Assembly (NCBI GenBank): GCA_022578605.1
Contig: MU394086.1
Coordinates: forward strand, 1 to 64,000
From: Camillea tinctor
Taxonomy: Eukaryota; Ascomycota; Sordariomycetes; Xylariales; Xylariaceae
DNA: 64,000 bases
Direction: 5' to 3'
Part shown: in pieces, positions 23,710-33,686 of the stretch
Layout of the letters: each line of letters starts with the position of its first letter
Numbering within the stretch: position 1 is the first letter of the stretch
The notes under the pieces: generated by a model
Seen by the model: the letters and a program-made list of their open reading frames with translations, nothing else
Databases searched by the model: none
What the model was told of the DNA's origin: nothing
Program-made: the position numbers and the translations under genes

Positions 23710-24527
23710 GTTCAGGGCATGATGTATAAGGCGTCTGTTAATAGCATATAGTACCTGAAATGATGAGTGATGGCGTGTTTAGAAGCGAGGACTAGTGGTT
23801 AGGGGTTGTTCGAAGATAAGGGGGATACGAGAGAGACGATGGTTTCTTGTTTTTACTTCACTTTGAATTTCTTTGCACTTCGCGAGTAATAAATGTCAAT
23901 CATTTCTCCAGACTACAGCGGTTTGTTAGGGGTTTAAAGCTCATAATGATACTTGCCTCCTTAGAGTACATCTATACGTTTCTAGCACACTCTACCTACA
24001 TAAGATCAGACGCCATTCAGTTTACATGTTAGATCCGTGATTGACACAAAATACTAGGTTAGTAGAATGTAACGATCATAGATATGTTGAGATCATAACA
24101 CTGATTATTAGGGCAAGTAAGGGCTCAAGTCAACGAATAACACTTGGGTCTTCATCAAAGAAATTTGTAAATATGTCACTTCAGGTAATGTATTACGTCC
24201 AGAAAAGGTCATGTGTTGCTTAATGAAAGATTTTATATTAATAAGGTCTAATAATAGATCAGTATCTTACGCCTCCTTGTTCAACAAGGGGAAGGTCATA
24301 CGGACAAGGAAATAGTTTAGGTTGATAGAAAGGGATGAACAATATGATACAAAAGAAATCGCCCAACTTACGCTTGTAAGCAATGGTCTCGTGGTCTCTG
24401 CAAATCTAGACAAAGCCTCCAAGTGATGCTTGACTTGGGAGCATATATCACTTGATCATGTTGCCATGTGCGTAGTTGCAGAGCTAGTGTCTCACTGGAA
24501 AGGGATACCCCCCTACTGCCTCTCAGT
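23710..24527. other. Intergenic region
   Basis: AT-rich sequence without a supported gene. The right part is the 3' flank of the Nudix-like gene. Confidence 0.55.
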
Positions 24528-25022
24528 CTACGAGAAACAAGAGAACGTGGAGAAGATACCGGAACTCCTCGCCTCCCGGGTGCGTATACGGGCGGGATCG
24601 AGCACCACGGAGGGCTCGTCCATACACCGGATAGCGAACGCCAGCGCATTACTCGAGGCGAGCATCTGGGAGTGCACGGCGACCTTCTCGAGCGACGCGA
24701 GGGCCGCCCATCTCCACCGCGGATGGACGCCGCCGTGCGTACGGGGAGTGGCCACGATCATCACGTAGCGGAAACTTGGGTGGTCGTCGGAGCCCGTTTC
24801 GTGCGTGTTCACTAGCAGGTCAGTGGTGCGGATGCCGAGCTCTTTCGTGGCGGTGCGCGCTGCGGCGTCGATGTACGTCTCCCCTGGCTCGAGGACGACG
24901 TTGGGAATTGTGGGCATTCCGTCTTTTGTCTGCACGAGGATCTCGGTCTGGCCGAGTTCCCCTATGCGGTACACAAGCAGACCGAAAGGCTGGATGCTGT
25001 CAGAAGAGCTTTGAGATGGCAT
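24528..25022 (-). CDS. Nudix-like protein with eroded Nudix box
   Basis: Single exon, 164 residues, from the ATG at 25022. The layout is that of a small Nudix hydrolase: an N-terminal strand region (FGLLVYRIGELGQTEILVQ), then PNVVLEPGETYIDAAARTATKELGI, which aligns with the Nudix helix GX5EX7REUXEEXGU, then SFRYVMIVATP and HPRWRWAALASLEKV. Several catalytic positions are changed: the Glu after GX5 is Ala, RE is RT and EE is KE, leaving only the last Glu. Classical Mg-dependent pyrophosphohydrolase activity is therefore doubtful. The GC-rich coding sequence stands out from AT-rich flanks. The family call is moderate; it may be a catalytically dead or divergent member. Confidence 0.65.
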   Translation of the reverse strand: MPSQSSSDSIQPFGLLVYRIGELGQTEILVQTKDGMPTIPNVVLEPGETYIDAAARTATKELGIRTTDLLVNTHETGSDDHPSFRYVMIVATPRTHGGVHPRWRWAALASLEKVAVHSQMLASSNALAFAIRCMDEPSVVLDPARIRTREARSSGIFSTFSCFS

Positions 25023-25984
25023 TTTTGTTTATTCGGTGGTAAAATGGGTATTGCTGTGGGTTTTTGGGGATGTTGTACTCTATTTTTTGTTGTAGTTTGA
25101 AATACTTCAGTTTTTTTATCTGTGGAAAAGTCATCCATGGTGGCTTTGCTAATGATTTTATATACGAAGGGTAGTCACGAAGTCGGACTTGAATATTCAT
25201 TGTGCTAATATATTGTGGTTAATCACACGCGACGTCCAGAAACTCAGAATTATTGTGGTGGGACTATATATATTGTATAACCTAGGTGTATTTCAGTATC
25301 GAGAGTGTTTATACATATGTGAACAGAATAAGGCCACATATGGAGGAACATGAACAAGGACATTGTTCTTGTTCTGTCCTTCTTTGATGAGCAAGCCTAG
25401 ACATACTACTTTAAAACCAACAACTCCTTTGATGAGAGTGAATAAACATCATGACTCTTGTAGTCATGAAAGACCACTGAGTTTCTAAGATCTTGACTTG
25501 TGCTTCTAAGTAAATGGACCTTTGAGTTCATGCTCAGACCTCACAATTGTATTACATAGTATTTCGTTTATAAGGCTTAAAGAATAATTTAATATAGCAT
25601 GGCAATAATCAAGCTCACATTACATATTGGTAGTTTTGATGCTTAACTATATCATCGGTGTTCATCAAATGTCTGTGATGAGCCCTCTTAGGTCTGGGTC
25701 TAGGTAGGTCACGTACTAGGTTGTCTTGACTTTAAGGTATGCAATGAGGCGAGATCGGTTCAAGATATTCACAATATATGCTCGTCAGAGGAGTTTACGG
25801 GACCCTCGCTATTGATTTCAAATTGAAATAAATGCCTTAGATTGATAGCTGGAGAATGAGTGACTATAGGAGATATCGCTAACTTTTATACACATTAAAC
25901 GTCCCATTGCAGGACATCATGGTCAGCCTCATAACTGCATGTTGAAATGCCAGTTATTCCGTTTCCGGCGACTGATCGTAACAC

Positions 25985-26046
25985 TGTCACGGACTATATA
26001 TAAGCTACATAATAGCCACAAGCTACTAGCGTTCACTTTTGATTAG
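25985..26046 (+). repeat. Dispersed repeat copy 1
   Basis: Begins TGTCACGGACTATATA and contains AATAGCCACAAGCTACTAGC. It aligns over about 60 bp with 31388-31446 with a few substitutions and one short gap. The TGTCACGGAC end is shared with an inverted copy at 36676-36700. Confidence 0.7.
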
Positions 26047-26292
26047 CAGGCATCAAATCTACATTCGAGGAAATGTTGCCTTAGCATCTAGCTCTACCCG
26101 CCTGGATCAGTCTAGTTTGGGAAGGTAACTCGCCCAACTCGCCTCATACCTACATACACTCTACACATATTCTACATAGGGACCACCGAAGGTTCGGTAA
26201 CTCCTTTATATCCCATTACCGTGTCCTGGCTCTCTATAAGCATAAAAGTATATGCTTCAATCACTTGTTGGTACTAGAAATTGGCACTTTGA

Positions 26293-26309
26293 CGGTCAAA
26301 GTTTGACCG
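26293..26309. promoter_or_regulatory. Perfect 8-bp inverted repeat
   Basis: CGGTCAAA and TTTGACCG separated by one G, about 300 bp upstream of the ankyrin A ATG. The CGG...CCG ends resemble a binding site for a dimeric Zn2Cys6 regulator; function is inference. Confidence 0.4.
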
Positions 26310-26612
26310 GTACATATTGAGCCCTCGCCGCATTCTCTTTCCTAGACTTACAGTTGAAGGCTTGCAGTTTTGATTTTATTATATGAAGAAGGGGATTCGT
26401 TGAATTCTGACCCAGCCCGTCAGCCGCGTCTTACATGAGCTGCAATAAATCATGTGGCCGGCCGGTGACCTCTCTCTGAGTTGATAAATCCCTCTTCCCT
26501 TACAATACGGAAGGCTACGTCTCGCTGTGAACTCCCTGTCGAGCTGATTTACGGCATTCATCTAACTCAGAGACTTTTCGACTCCTACAATAGCTTGGTA
26601 GCTTCGCACGTC

Positions 26613-28001
26613 ATGCCTACTAGAAGCCCATCTAAGCGCAGCAGAGGTACTGCTAAAAAGCCTGATGGATTCGATAATCTTCTAGATATCCATCGGCGCC
26701 GGTATAAAGCCGTAAGGGACAACCCGGACAAGGACGACATGTTGCGCGATAGAGGAACCACAGAGTTACACTTGGCAGTTGTACTAGGGGACGCGGACGA
26801 TGTAGAGAACATACTAAAAAAGGACAATTCAGACCTTAACAAACAGAACGACGAAGGCTTGACTCCCTTAATAGCTGCAATCAAAACCGAGCATCCAGAC
26901 ACGGTAGAAGTATTGGTAAAGTGGAAACCAAAAATCGATCTCCTAGATAACACTGGAAGCACAGCGCTTCACTGGGCAGCACGCTATAAGGACGATGCTA
27001 TAATGACCATGCTTTTACCAGCGAGCGATTCAACGAAGACGATTACAGAGAAACTTTCAAGCCTGACGACCGATAACACAGGCGCACTTCATGAAGCGAC
27101 TAGAGACCGACTAACAAGTTTTCCGCCGAATATAGACTTGATGGACGAGGAATTATATACACCCCTCTACCTAGCGTCAAAAATGGGAAACACCGGTGCG
27201 GTAAAACTCTTGCTTCAGAACGGAGCAGACAACCGTCTCGTAGCTAGAAATTGGATAACGCCACCGCAAGCAGCTTCTTTCAGCAGCCAGGATAATGCTC
27301 TGATCGAATTCGATAACTGGGACAAGGAAAAGGGAGGTGAATGGAGACACCCGGCATCAGCCTACATCCCCCTTCCGAGGCTCGATTCTCCGCCCGAGGG
27401 GAGACTAGTTCTCGGGACGATCATATTAGACTTGAAAACCATGGAACCGTACACTGCAGCTGGAGGGAATGGCACCCTCCCTCTTGAAAGCCCTAAAAGA
27501 ACGCTTATTTTTTCTGGGTTCCGCGGAACACGGGAGCGGATCAAGGAAGGACGGTACGGCCCGTGGGCGAAGTTTCTTGAGCAACGTCTTCGCACAGAGC
27601 ATAGCTTCGCAACAGATGAAGTCTTAGAAGCTAGGGTTATAGAAGACCAGTTTTTCAGCCCTACCACTACCTACTTGGATCAAAGCGTGAAATCGATAAA
27701 CAGGAAACCCTCGCGGTCTGCGCCACTTTACATGATAACGGGCATGAAGATAGCGCGGCAGGTTTCTACGTCATCTCCTACTCCTACAACCAAACCAAAG
27801 TCGGATAATGGAAATGAAGACGACGACGCTGGCATGGGATCTAATAACAAAGAGCAAAAGCCTCATAGAGATGGTGTACTCGTAGCAGTCTGCTTGCGGA
27901 AAATATTCTACGATCGGTCGCTATTTAGTATGAACAAGAACCCGAAGCTTCGAGATGTACTGTGTTTCCCTGTGAATCTTAGGAAGTCCTATGAATTCTA
28001 G
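26613..28001 (+). CDS. Ankyrin-repeat protein A, unknown C-terminal domain
   Basis: Single exon, 462 residues. The first in-frame ATG is 26613; the frame upstream lacks an ATG, and the paralogue at 29427 starts in an equivalent context (TCGCAC then ATG a few bases on). Four ankyrin-like repeats: about 48-70 (TTELHLAVVLGDADDVENIL), 81-104 (LTPLIAAIKTEHPDTVEVLV), 115-136 (STALHWAARYKDDAI) and 181-207 (YTPLYLASKMGNTGAVKLLL). Residues about 260-435 form a second domain, shared with the paralogue: SGFRGTRERIKEGRYGPWA, VIEDQFFSP, YMITGMKIARQVS, an acidic loop (NEDDDAG), then a strand (GVLVAVCLRKI). I do not recognise that domain. No signal peptide or membrane segment. It lies in tandem with paralogue B and near the NLR gene. 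Confidence 0.85.
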   Translation: MPTRSPSKRSRGTAKKPDGFDNLLDIHRRRYKAVRDNPDKDDMLRDRGTTELHLAVVLGDADDVENILKKDNSDLNKQNDEGLTPLIAAIKTEHPDTVEVLVKWKPKIDLLDNTGSTALHWAARYKDDAIMTMLLPASDSTKTITEKLSSLTTDNTGALHEATRDRLTSFPPNIDLMDEELYTPLYLASKMGNTGAVKLLLQNGADNRLVARNWITPPQAASFSSQDNALIEFDNWDKEKGGEWRHPASAYIPLPRLDSPPEGRLVLGTIILDLKTMEPYTAAGGNGTLPLESPKRTLIFSGFRGTRERIKEGRYGPWAKFLEQRLRTEHSFATDEVLEARVIEDQFFSPTTTYLDQSVKSINRKPSRSAPLYMITGMKIARQVSTSSPTPTTKPKSDNGNEDDDAGMGSNNKEQKPHRDGVLVAVCLRKIFYDRSLFSMNKNPKLRDVLCFPVNLRKSYEF

Positions 28002-29426
28002 CCATGTGGTCCTAGTGACCTAGGCTTCACCAACATTCTTTAGCGTGTTCATGGGACGTTATATGGGAAGGCTGTTACTGGCCATTTATTTAAATGGACT
28101 CGCTGGAAACTGTTGATTTTAGGTAGGTTGCCATAAGGTGTATTAGATGTAAAGGGGAGAGATGCCGTAGGCCTTAAGGGCCTACTGGATGTCTTATATA
28201 CAGCATAGGTGTGGGACGCACAGACCACCTATTTCAACAGAAACAGAAGAGCTGTTCTTTCAACAATACAGCTATTTTGGGAATACGAGCTACCCATTCC
28301 TGGAGATAGGAATGAAGTGGTCACCAACGACCAAGCGATCCAACTGTGTATCTTAGTCAGCGTTATTTCTTATAGTCACTCACTTGCCAACTATCAATAT
28401 AAGGCTTTATTTCTCTTTTGAACTCAATATCGAAAGGTCCCCGGAATTCCTCTAACGAGCATATATTGAAGATATTTTGAACCCATCTCGAATCATTGTA
28501 ACCCTTAAAGTCAAGGCAATCCAGCACATGACCTATCTAGATCCACCTCTAGGAGGGCTCGTCACCTAAGACAGTGTCATAGATCTAGACGCGATGGGTA
28601 GGAAGTGAGGGGTAGGCTCGATTTGATGAAATATACTGCTAATTTCCTCGACTTCATATTGACCTCGTAACAGCATTCTACATAGGTAGGGCCTGAGTAA
28701 GGCTCTATGACTCTTATATCTTATCGCCGCGTCTCGGCTCTCCATGTGTGCATTGCACATCATTTTGACCACCGCGCGGTCCAGATAATGGGTATCATGG
28801 CCAGTATGTATTAAGTCACAACTGCATCTTTCACCCTCGACTTGCAATCAAATTCTGTATAGAAACCACTAGAAATTTCGATTCTATAATACGAGGGTTT
28901 GATTGGCTCTATCCCTGGAAGATGATTTGATGGATTGTAGATTCAGCCAGCCAGTGTGTCAGGCATGAGTTGCAATAGATCGAGATTCATATACAATCAT
29001 CGGCGCCTTTGCTCTAAGCTACTCGTTGGCATGAAACGAATACGAGGGAATATGCTGAAGTGTATTAATCTAGGAGAGGGTTATAGGCAAGCGGAAGCCC
29101 GGATATATCTGTAATACATAGTATCACGAGGGACCTAACAAAGACTTGGGTTATCACGTAGTCGTTATTCGAGATGTAATATAGCTACATATACATAGGG
29201 ATAGGGATACTTTCCTTGCTTCTAGAGGCATACGTACTCCCATGTACCTCGTGATCTATTGTACAATGGGGTTGTGACACCATATTCCAACATTGATGAA
29301 TCCCTACTTTCATTACAATATTCAGCACTATATTCCATTAACAACTTCCTACCGAGTGGGTTCATAACATTTATCGAATCTATGAACTTATTTAACTTCT
29401 ACAGCAGATCGATAATTTCGCACATA
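28002..29426. other. Intergenic region between ankyrin paralogues
   Basis: 1.4 kb without a supported gene. I saw no remnant of a third paralogue and no copy of the dispersed repeat here. Confidence 0.55.
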
Positions 29427-30860
29427 ATGTTTAATTTAGACACCCCTAAGAGTGACGCAGCTGCAGGTAGAATGCCCGAGTCTATATGGACACCATCTCC
29501 AAATGACTATATTAAATGGCTAGAATCCATTAAAAATGATCCGGATAAGTTGAAGAAGCTAGAAAAGTTTGGGCGTGAGGCGCTACACACCTTAGCTGAG
29601 GAGAATTATGCGGACGGAGTAAACGATCTATTAAACATGGACAAATCAAGTCTCAACGGTCAAAACAATCGAGGCGAGACTGCTTTAATTATTGCAACTC
29701 GGTATGGGAACATAGGCGTGGTAACTAGGTTGTTGGACTGGAATGCGAATATTGATCTCTTAGACAATGTTAAAAGGACGGCGCTTCACTGGGCAGCGGA
29801 GAACGGCAATGTTGACATAATGGAAAAGCTTTTATCGGCGAGAGATTCAGCAAGCAGAACAACTGATGTTACGAATGAAGACCTCCCAGGAAACCCTATG
29901 CCGGCAAAAATTCCCACGCCAAATATCGACTTAATGGACTTAGATTTCCGTACACCTCTTAACCTGGCGTTAGGGATGGGGAGGCTTGCTGCTGTGAAGC
30001 TCTTGCTTGAGAGAGGAGCAGATAATCGTCTCTTGGATAAGGAATTGAGGGATTGGAAGGAGGGGGATGGGATAGGGACTTGGAGATATTGGGATAGAAG
30101 GGATGCGATGAAGACCTTGAAAGACTGGGACAAGGAGCATGGAGGTGAATTGAGAGGCCAAGTGTCAGACTATTTTGCGATTCCAGGCCCCATTATCTCT
30201 CCGCCCCAAGGGCCTCTGGATCTTGGGATGTTCATTACGAACCTGAAAACTATGAAGCCATGCCTTAAGAATGGAGAGTATATTCGCCCGCCTAGTGGAA
30301 AAGAACAATTTTCTGGGTTTAGAGGAACACGGAAGCAGATAAAGGAAGGGCGGTGCGGCCCGTGGGCAGCGTCCCTTGAGAAACGTTTCAAGACTAGGTC
30401 TCACCCTAGAGAAGAAGACATTTTCGAAGTTGGGATCTTAGAGGATCGATTTTTCAGCCCTACTGATGAGTATATTAGAGGGGCCATCAAAGCCATGGGG
30501 ATTTCACCTTCGCGATTAAGACCACTTTTTATGGTAACGGGCATGAAGATAGCGCGACAGGTTTCATTCACGCCGTCATCTACTACTAAGACCAAGTCGA
30601 AGGTGCTGAACATAACTGGGGGGGCCAACGCTGACACAGAATCCAAATATGAAGAGAGCAAGGGACCATCAATTACTGGCGAAGTAATCTTAGCAGTCCG
30701 CTTGATGAAACTGTCTTACAAGAATTCACGTATTTCCTGTGCACAGTTTAACTGTGATGGTTCTCAGCTTCAAACACTTCCACCGGGTATGGATATGATG
30801 CTCGGGTTCTCATTGGCTGTACTACGCATAGCTGGCGAAACTCTTGGCGGGATTAATTGA
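29427..30860 (+). CDS. Ankyrin-repeat protein B, tandem paralogue
   Basis: Single exon, 477 residues from the ATG at 29427; an in-frame ATG at 29382 is possible but less like paralogue A. Ankyrin-like repeats include EALHTLAEENYADGVNDLL, ETALIIATRYGNIGVVTRLL, RTALHWAAENGNVDIMEKLL and RTPLNLALGMGRLAAVKLLL. The C-terminal domain matches paralogue A: FSGFRGTRKQIKEGRCGPWA, ILEDRFFSP, FMVTGMKIARQVS, then GEVILAVRLMKLSYKNS. The middle linker is longer (RDWKEGDGIGTWRYWDRRDA), and the extreme C-terminus differs. The clear similarity along the whole length marks a tandem duplication; the many substitutions say it is not recent. Function unknown; ankyrin repeats suggest protein binding. Confidence 0.85.
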   Translation: MFNLDTPKSDAAAGRMPESIWTPSPNDYIKWLESIKNDPDKLKKLEKFGREALHTLAEENYADGVNDLLNMDKSSLNGQNNRGETALIIATRYGNIGVVTRLLDWNANIDLLDNVKRTALHWAAENGNVDIMEKLLSARDSASRTTDVTNEDLPGNPMPAKIPTPNIDLMDLDFRTPLNLALGMGRLAAVKLLLERGADNRLLDKELRDWKEGDGIGTWRYWDRRDAMKTLKDWDKEHGGELRGQVSDYFAIPGPIISPPQGPLDLGMFITNLKTMKPCLKNGEYIRPPSGKEQFSGFRGTRKQIKEGRCGPWAASLEKRFKTRSHPREEDIFEVGILEDRFFSPTDEYIRGAIKAMGISPSRLRPLFMVTGMKIARQVSFTPSSTTKTKSKVLNITGGANADTESKYEESKGPSITGEVILAVRLMKLSYKNSRISCAQFNCDGSQLQTLPPGMDMMLGFSLAVLRIAGETLGGIN

Positions 30861-31387
30861 CGAGTCTTTCAATTAGACGTAACCTGATGCCATCTAGCCA
30901 TTATTCGGCTCCCTTGCGCTTGGTTCATCGTATAGGAGATACTGCCTTTATGTACATCGACGTTCGTGGTTGTGAGAAGACATGGGACGGGGTAATGCTG
31001 CTAATATTCTAGAAAACAGAATTTCTTTCTCTATAGGATAGTTAAATCTATTCACAATAAAGGTCTTGAAACACACTCTTGAATTATGTCCTAGCATAAG
31101 ATGCCATATAATAATATAGGAGGGAGGGACGGACACCAACACGGCAAACATGTCCCATATGCATGAGGAGTACTTTTGGCACTTATGCCTCCTAACACGA
31201 AGTTTGGATGTGCGGAATGCCTATTGTTGACCCTAATTTTTATAATGGCCAGTGGTGCGAGAGATTTCGAAGTTTCAGATCTGAGAACTGAGTATTGAGA
31301 TCTAAGAGTACAGGGCTTAAGCAAGCAAGGAGCCTATTTGTAGTTATATGTTATGGACCAGCGTATATCTTTAGTTTATATTTTCTT

Positions 31388-31446
31388 TGACACGGACCAT
31401 ATATATGAGCTAATAGCCACAAGCTATTAGCGTTCGCCTTTGCTTG
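31388..31446 (+). repeat. Dispersed repeat copy 2
   Basis: TGACACGGACCATATATATG then CTAATAGCCACAAGCTATTA and GCGTTCGC; aligns with copy 1 at 25985-26046. It separates the ankyrin pair from the NLR gene. Confidence 0.7.
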
Positions 31447-31501
31447 ACATTCTTGCAGCAACAACTCCTATCTCGTGTAAGATGCCCATCGTAACGATTA
31501 T

Positions 31502-31528
31502 AGGACTATTAGGACTATTGGGACTATT
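31502..31528 (+). repeat. 9-bp tandem repeat
   Basis: About three units of GGACTATTR, followed by TTATTATTGG. No coding role is supported. Confidence 0.7.
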
Positions 31529-33686
31529 GTTATTATTGGATCCCTTTAAGGGGAAATCCCACTTAAGGAGAGTTTTCTCGAGTCATACCTCTATCAGAGA
31601 TAATCAATTTCTCTTGGAAAAGAAATGATAGAAATGTTATTCCGATTCGTCGAAAATGGTCTATGGATAGACATGCGGCTCTTTGAGTAGAGGCTACGTG
31701 TGAAAGGAACCACTATCTATTAGTACCGAAAATAGAGATCTAGAGTTAGACCCGACTGGATGCCAAGCAGACATAGTTATTGTTGAGATTTGTTAAGTGT
31801 GAGCTGGACAAGGGATGTTACTGGCAGTAAAGTCCTGAAGATCGGTATACCGGTCGAGTTGCCGGCATGATCGTTGGAAACGACGCAGGGCTGAACCATT
31901 CTGTATGTGGTAACTTGACTAAATACTGCATATGGATGAGGTGGCAACTAGATGGTCGATTATTTCCAGGGAGTATCAATTCTTAAATTCTTCTACTATG
32001 GTACATATCAACACCTGCATATGTCACATCTAATAGAGACTCGTAGGTTATTTGTCACCGCAACATACCGATCGCACAAATCATCGGGATGTGAACCAGA
32101 AAATTTATAAGAAAATTATTACCTGCAGATATGTACCGGTAAGTCTAAGATATGACATCTAGGTCCGTGAATAAAACCTGATATCCCGTGGCTGGTTGAA
32201 ATATGACTTGTGAATAGGTCAATATACGATATATTGTATGCAACGGGTATGGACCTGTTGATCTAGAAACTGGAAACCGATGAGCTTCTTCTATTTTCTC
32301 TTCCCCCCTCTCCCCCCCGGAATGACTCAATGCTATTCTAGTCTTGACCTAGACTACTTGTGCACTTATCTGCTGCCAATAGGGTGATTCTGTAGTAATT
32401 CTAACTTGTATAGTAGCGCTTCGTATTGATATTGATCCTGGCCAGTTAGATCACAAGAGCGAGTCGAATTGCATATACAGACCGCCAATCGACTGTGGGT
32501 CAAGTTCTTCAATCTTGGACTGCGAGGACTAGAATCAATTAAATATATTTAATTTTATCAAATTGGAATCATCTCGTCATTCCCAATGATAAGTCAAAAG
32601 GGCTATGCTAGGGGTGTGAATCGTAAAGGCAGTGGCGCAATGCCCCTATATTAATTGTAGGATCAAAATCCAAAGACTAAGCCTCGAAGCTCGGAACGTG
32701 GCCCCCACACTGGTATACAGGTCTATATTCGCTTGAATAACTCACTTATCTAGGTCTCCTTTGGGCTAGTTATGTTCTCTGATAAATTAGTAGCTCAGCT
32801 TCAAGATGAAAATCCAGCTCACTTAGTTTCTCTATGCATCCATGGATGATCTAAACACATCTGTATATCTTTTTAATGGATCCACCACAAACATGGCGCC
32901 GTTGAGGTTCAACGCGGGGTCACCGACCTCATCCCAATATGGAGGTGGGAGAATCAAATCTTCCTACCTTAATCTGCTGTGCTATATGACGGCTCTCTGG
33001 AGAATAGCTCATTTGAACTCGGTGAAGACGTATACAGAACCACACTAGTGGGCCGAATATCGACTAGATAGCCCTACCTGCGAAAACCGCTTTTAGAGAA
33101 AATTCCAGGGGCGATCTCTGAGCTGATTTAGTTATTGTTCGGCTTTATGGATACACGTCGACTCACAGCCGGGTATTCCGCATAGTGTATTGTTAAGTTC
33201 ATTGCCTCCGTCATTCTAAGTTTGCCCCTCAAACGGGTTGTAAGTCCAGAATCGGTGGGTTTTGTAGTTAAGGTATTAATGCCAACGGGAGGAATACTTT
33301 CCGACTTGACACCGTGTTGTACCTATTCATTTCTATACTAAAGCTAGTCCTGTGATGCTGTCTATGTGGAGGGGAAGGGGGGGGTTGGACCATCAACGAC
33401 GGGGCCGAGAAGAGTAGGAAAAACAATAACCGCGTTTCTTTCTGGCCAGCCCTCTCCTTTACCACAATAAGGCAAGGACCTCTGGAGGACTGGCCTGATT
33501 TGGTAAAAAATTGGCTGTATGTTGCACTCTCGTTGCTTTGCTTCTACAAACGAAAGCCTCTATGAATTTTCTCCTGCTTATCATTTGTCATGCAGACCTT
33601 CTCAAGGAGCTCCCTGTGTATCCAATACCTCGAGGGCCACTGAGTGAGATTGAATCATTTGGAGCATCGTAGTTGGTTAAATACCT

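Larger units (their letters stand above)
25023..26612. other. Intergenic region upstream of ankyrin gene A
   Basis: Gene-free. It contains one copy of a dispersed repeat at 25985-26046 and a perfect 8-bp inverted repeat, CGGTCAAA G TTTGACCG, at 26293-26309, about 300 bp upstream of the ankyrin A start. An open frame reaches upstream of 26613 only from a TTG and is not taken as coding. Confidence 0.6.
30861..33686. other. Intergenic region between ankyrin B and NLR
   Basis: 2.8 kb of AT-leaning sequence. It holds dispersed repeat copy 2 (31388-31446) and a 9-bp tandem repeat GGACTATTA/G at about 31502-31528. No coding frame is convincing. Confidence 0.6.

Noticed and set aside
31482..31628. 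48-residue frame with a Leu-rich hydrophobic helix just after dispersed repeat copy 2
   Set aside because: The hydrophobic run is the translation of a 9-bp tandem repeat, and there is no other support.
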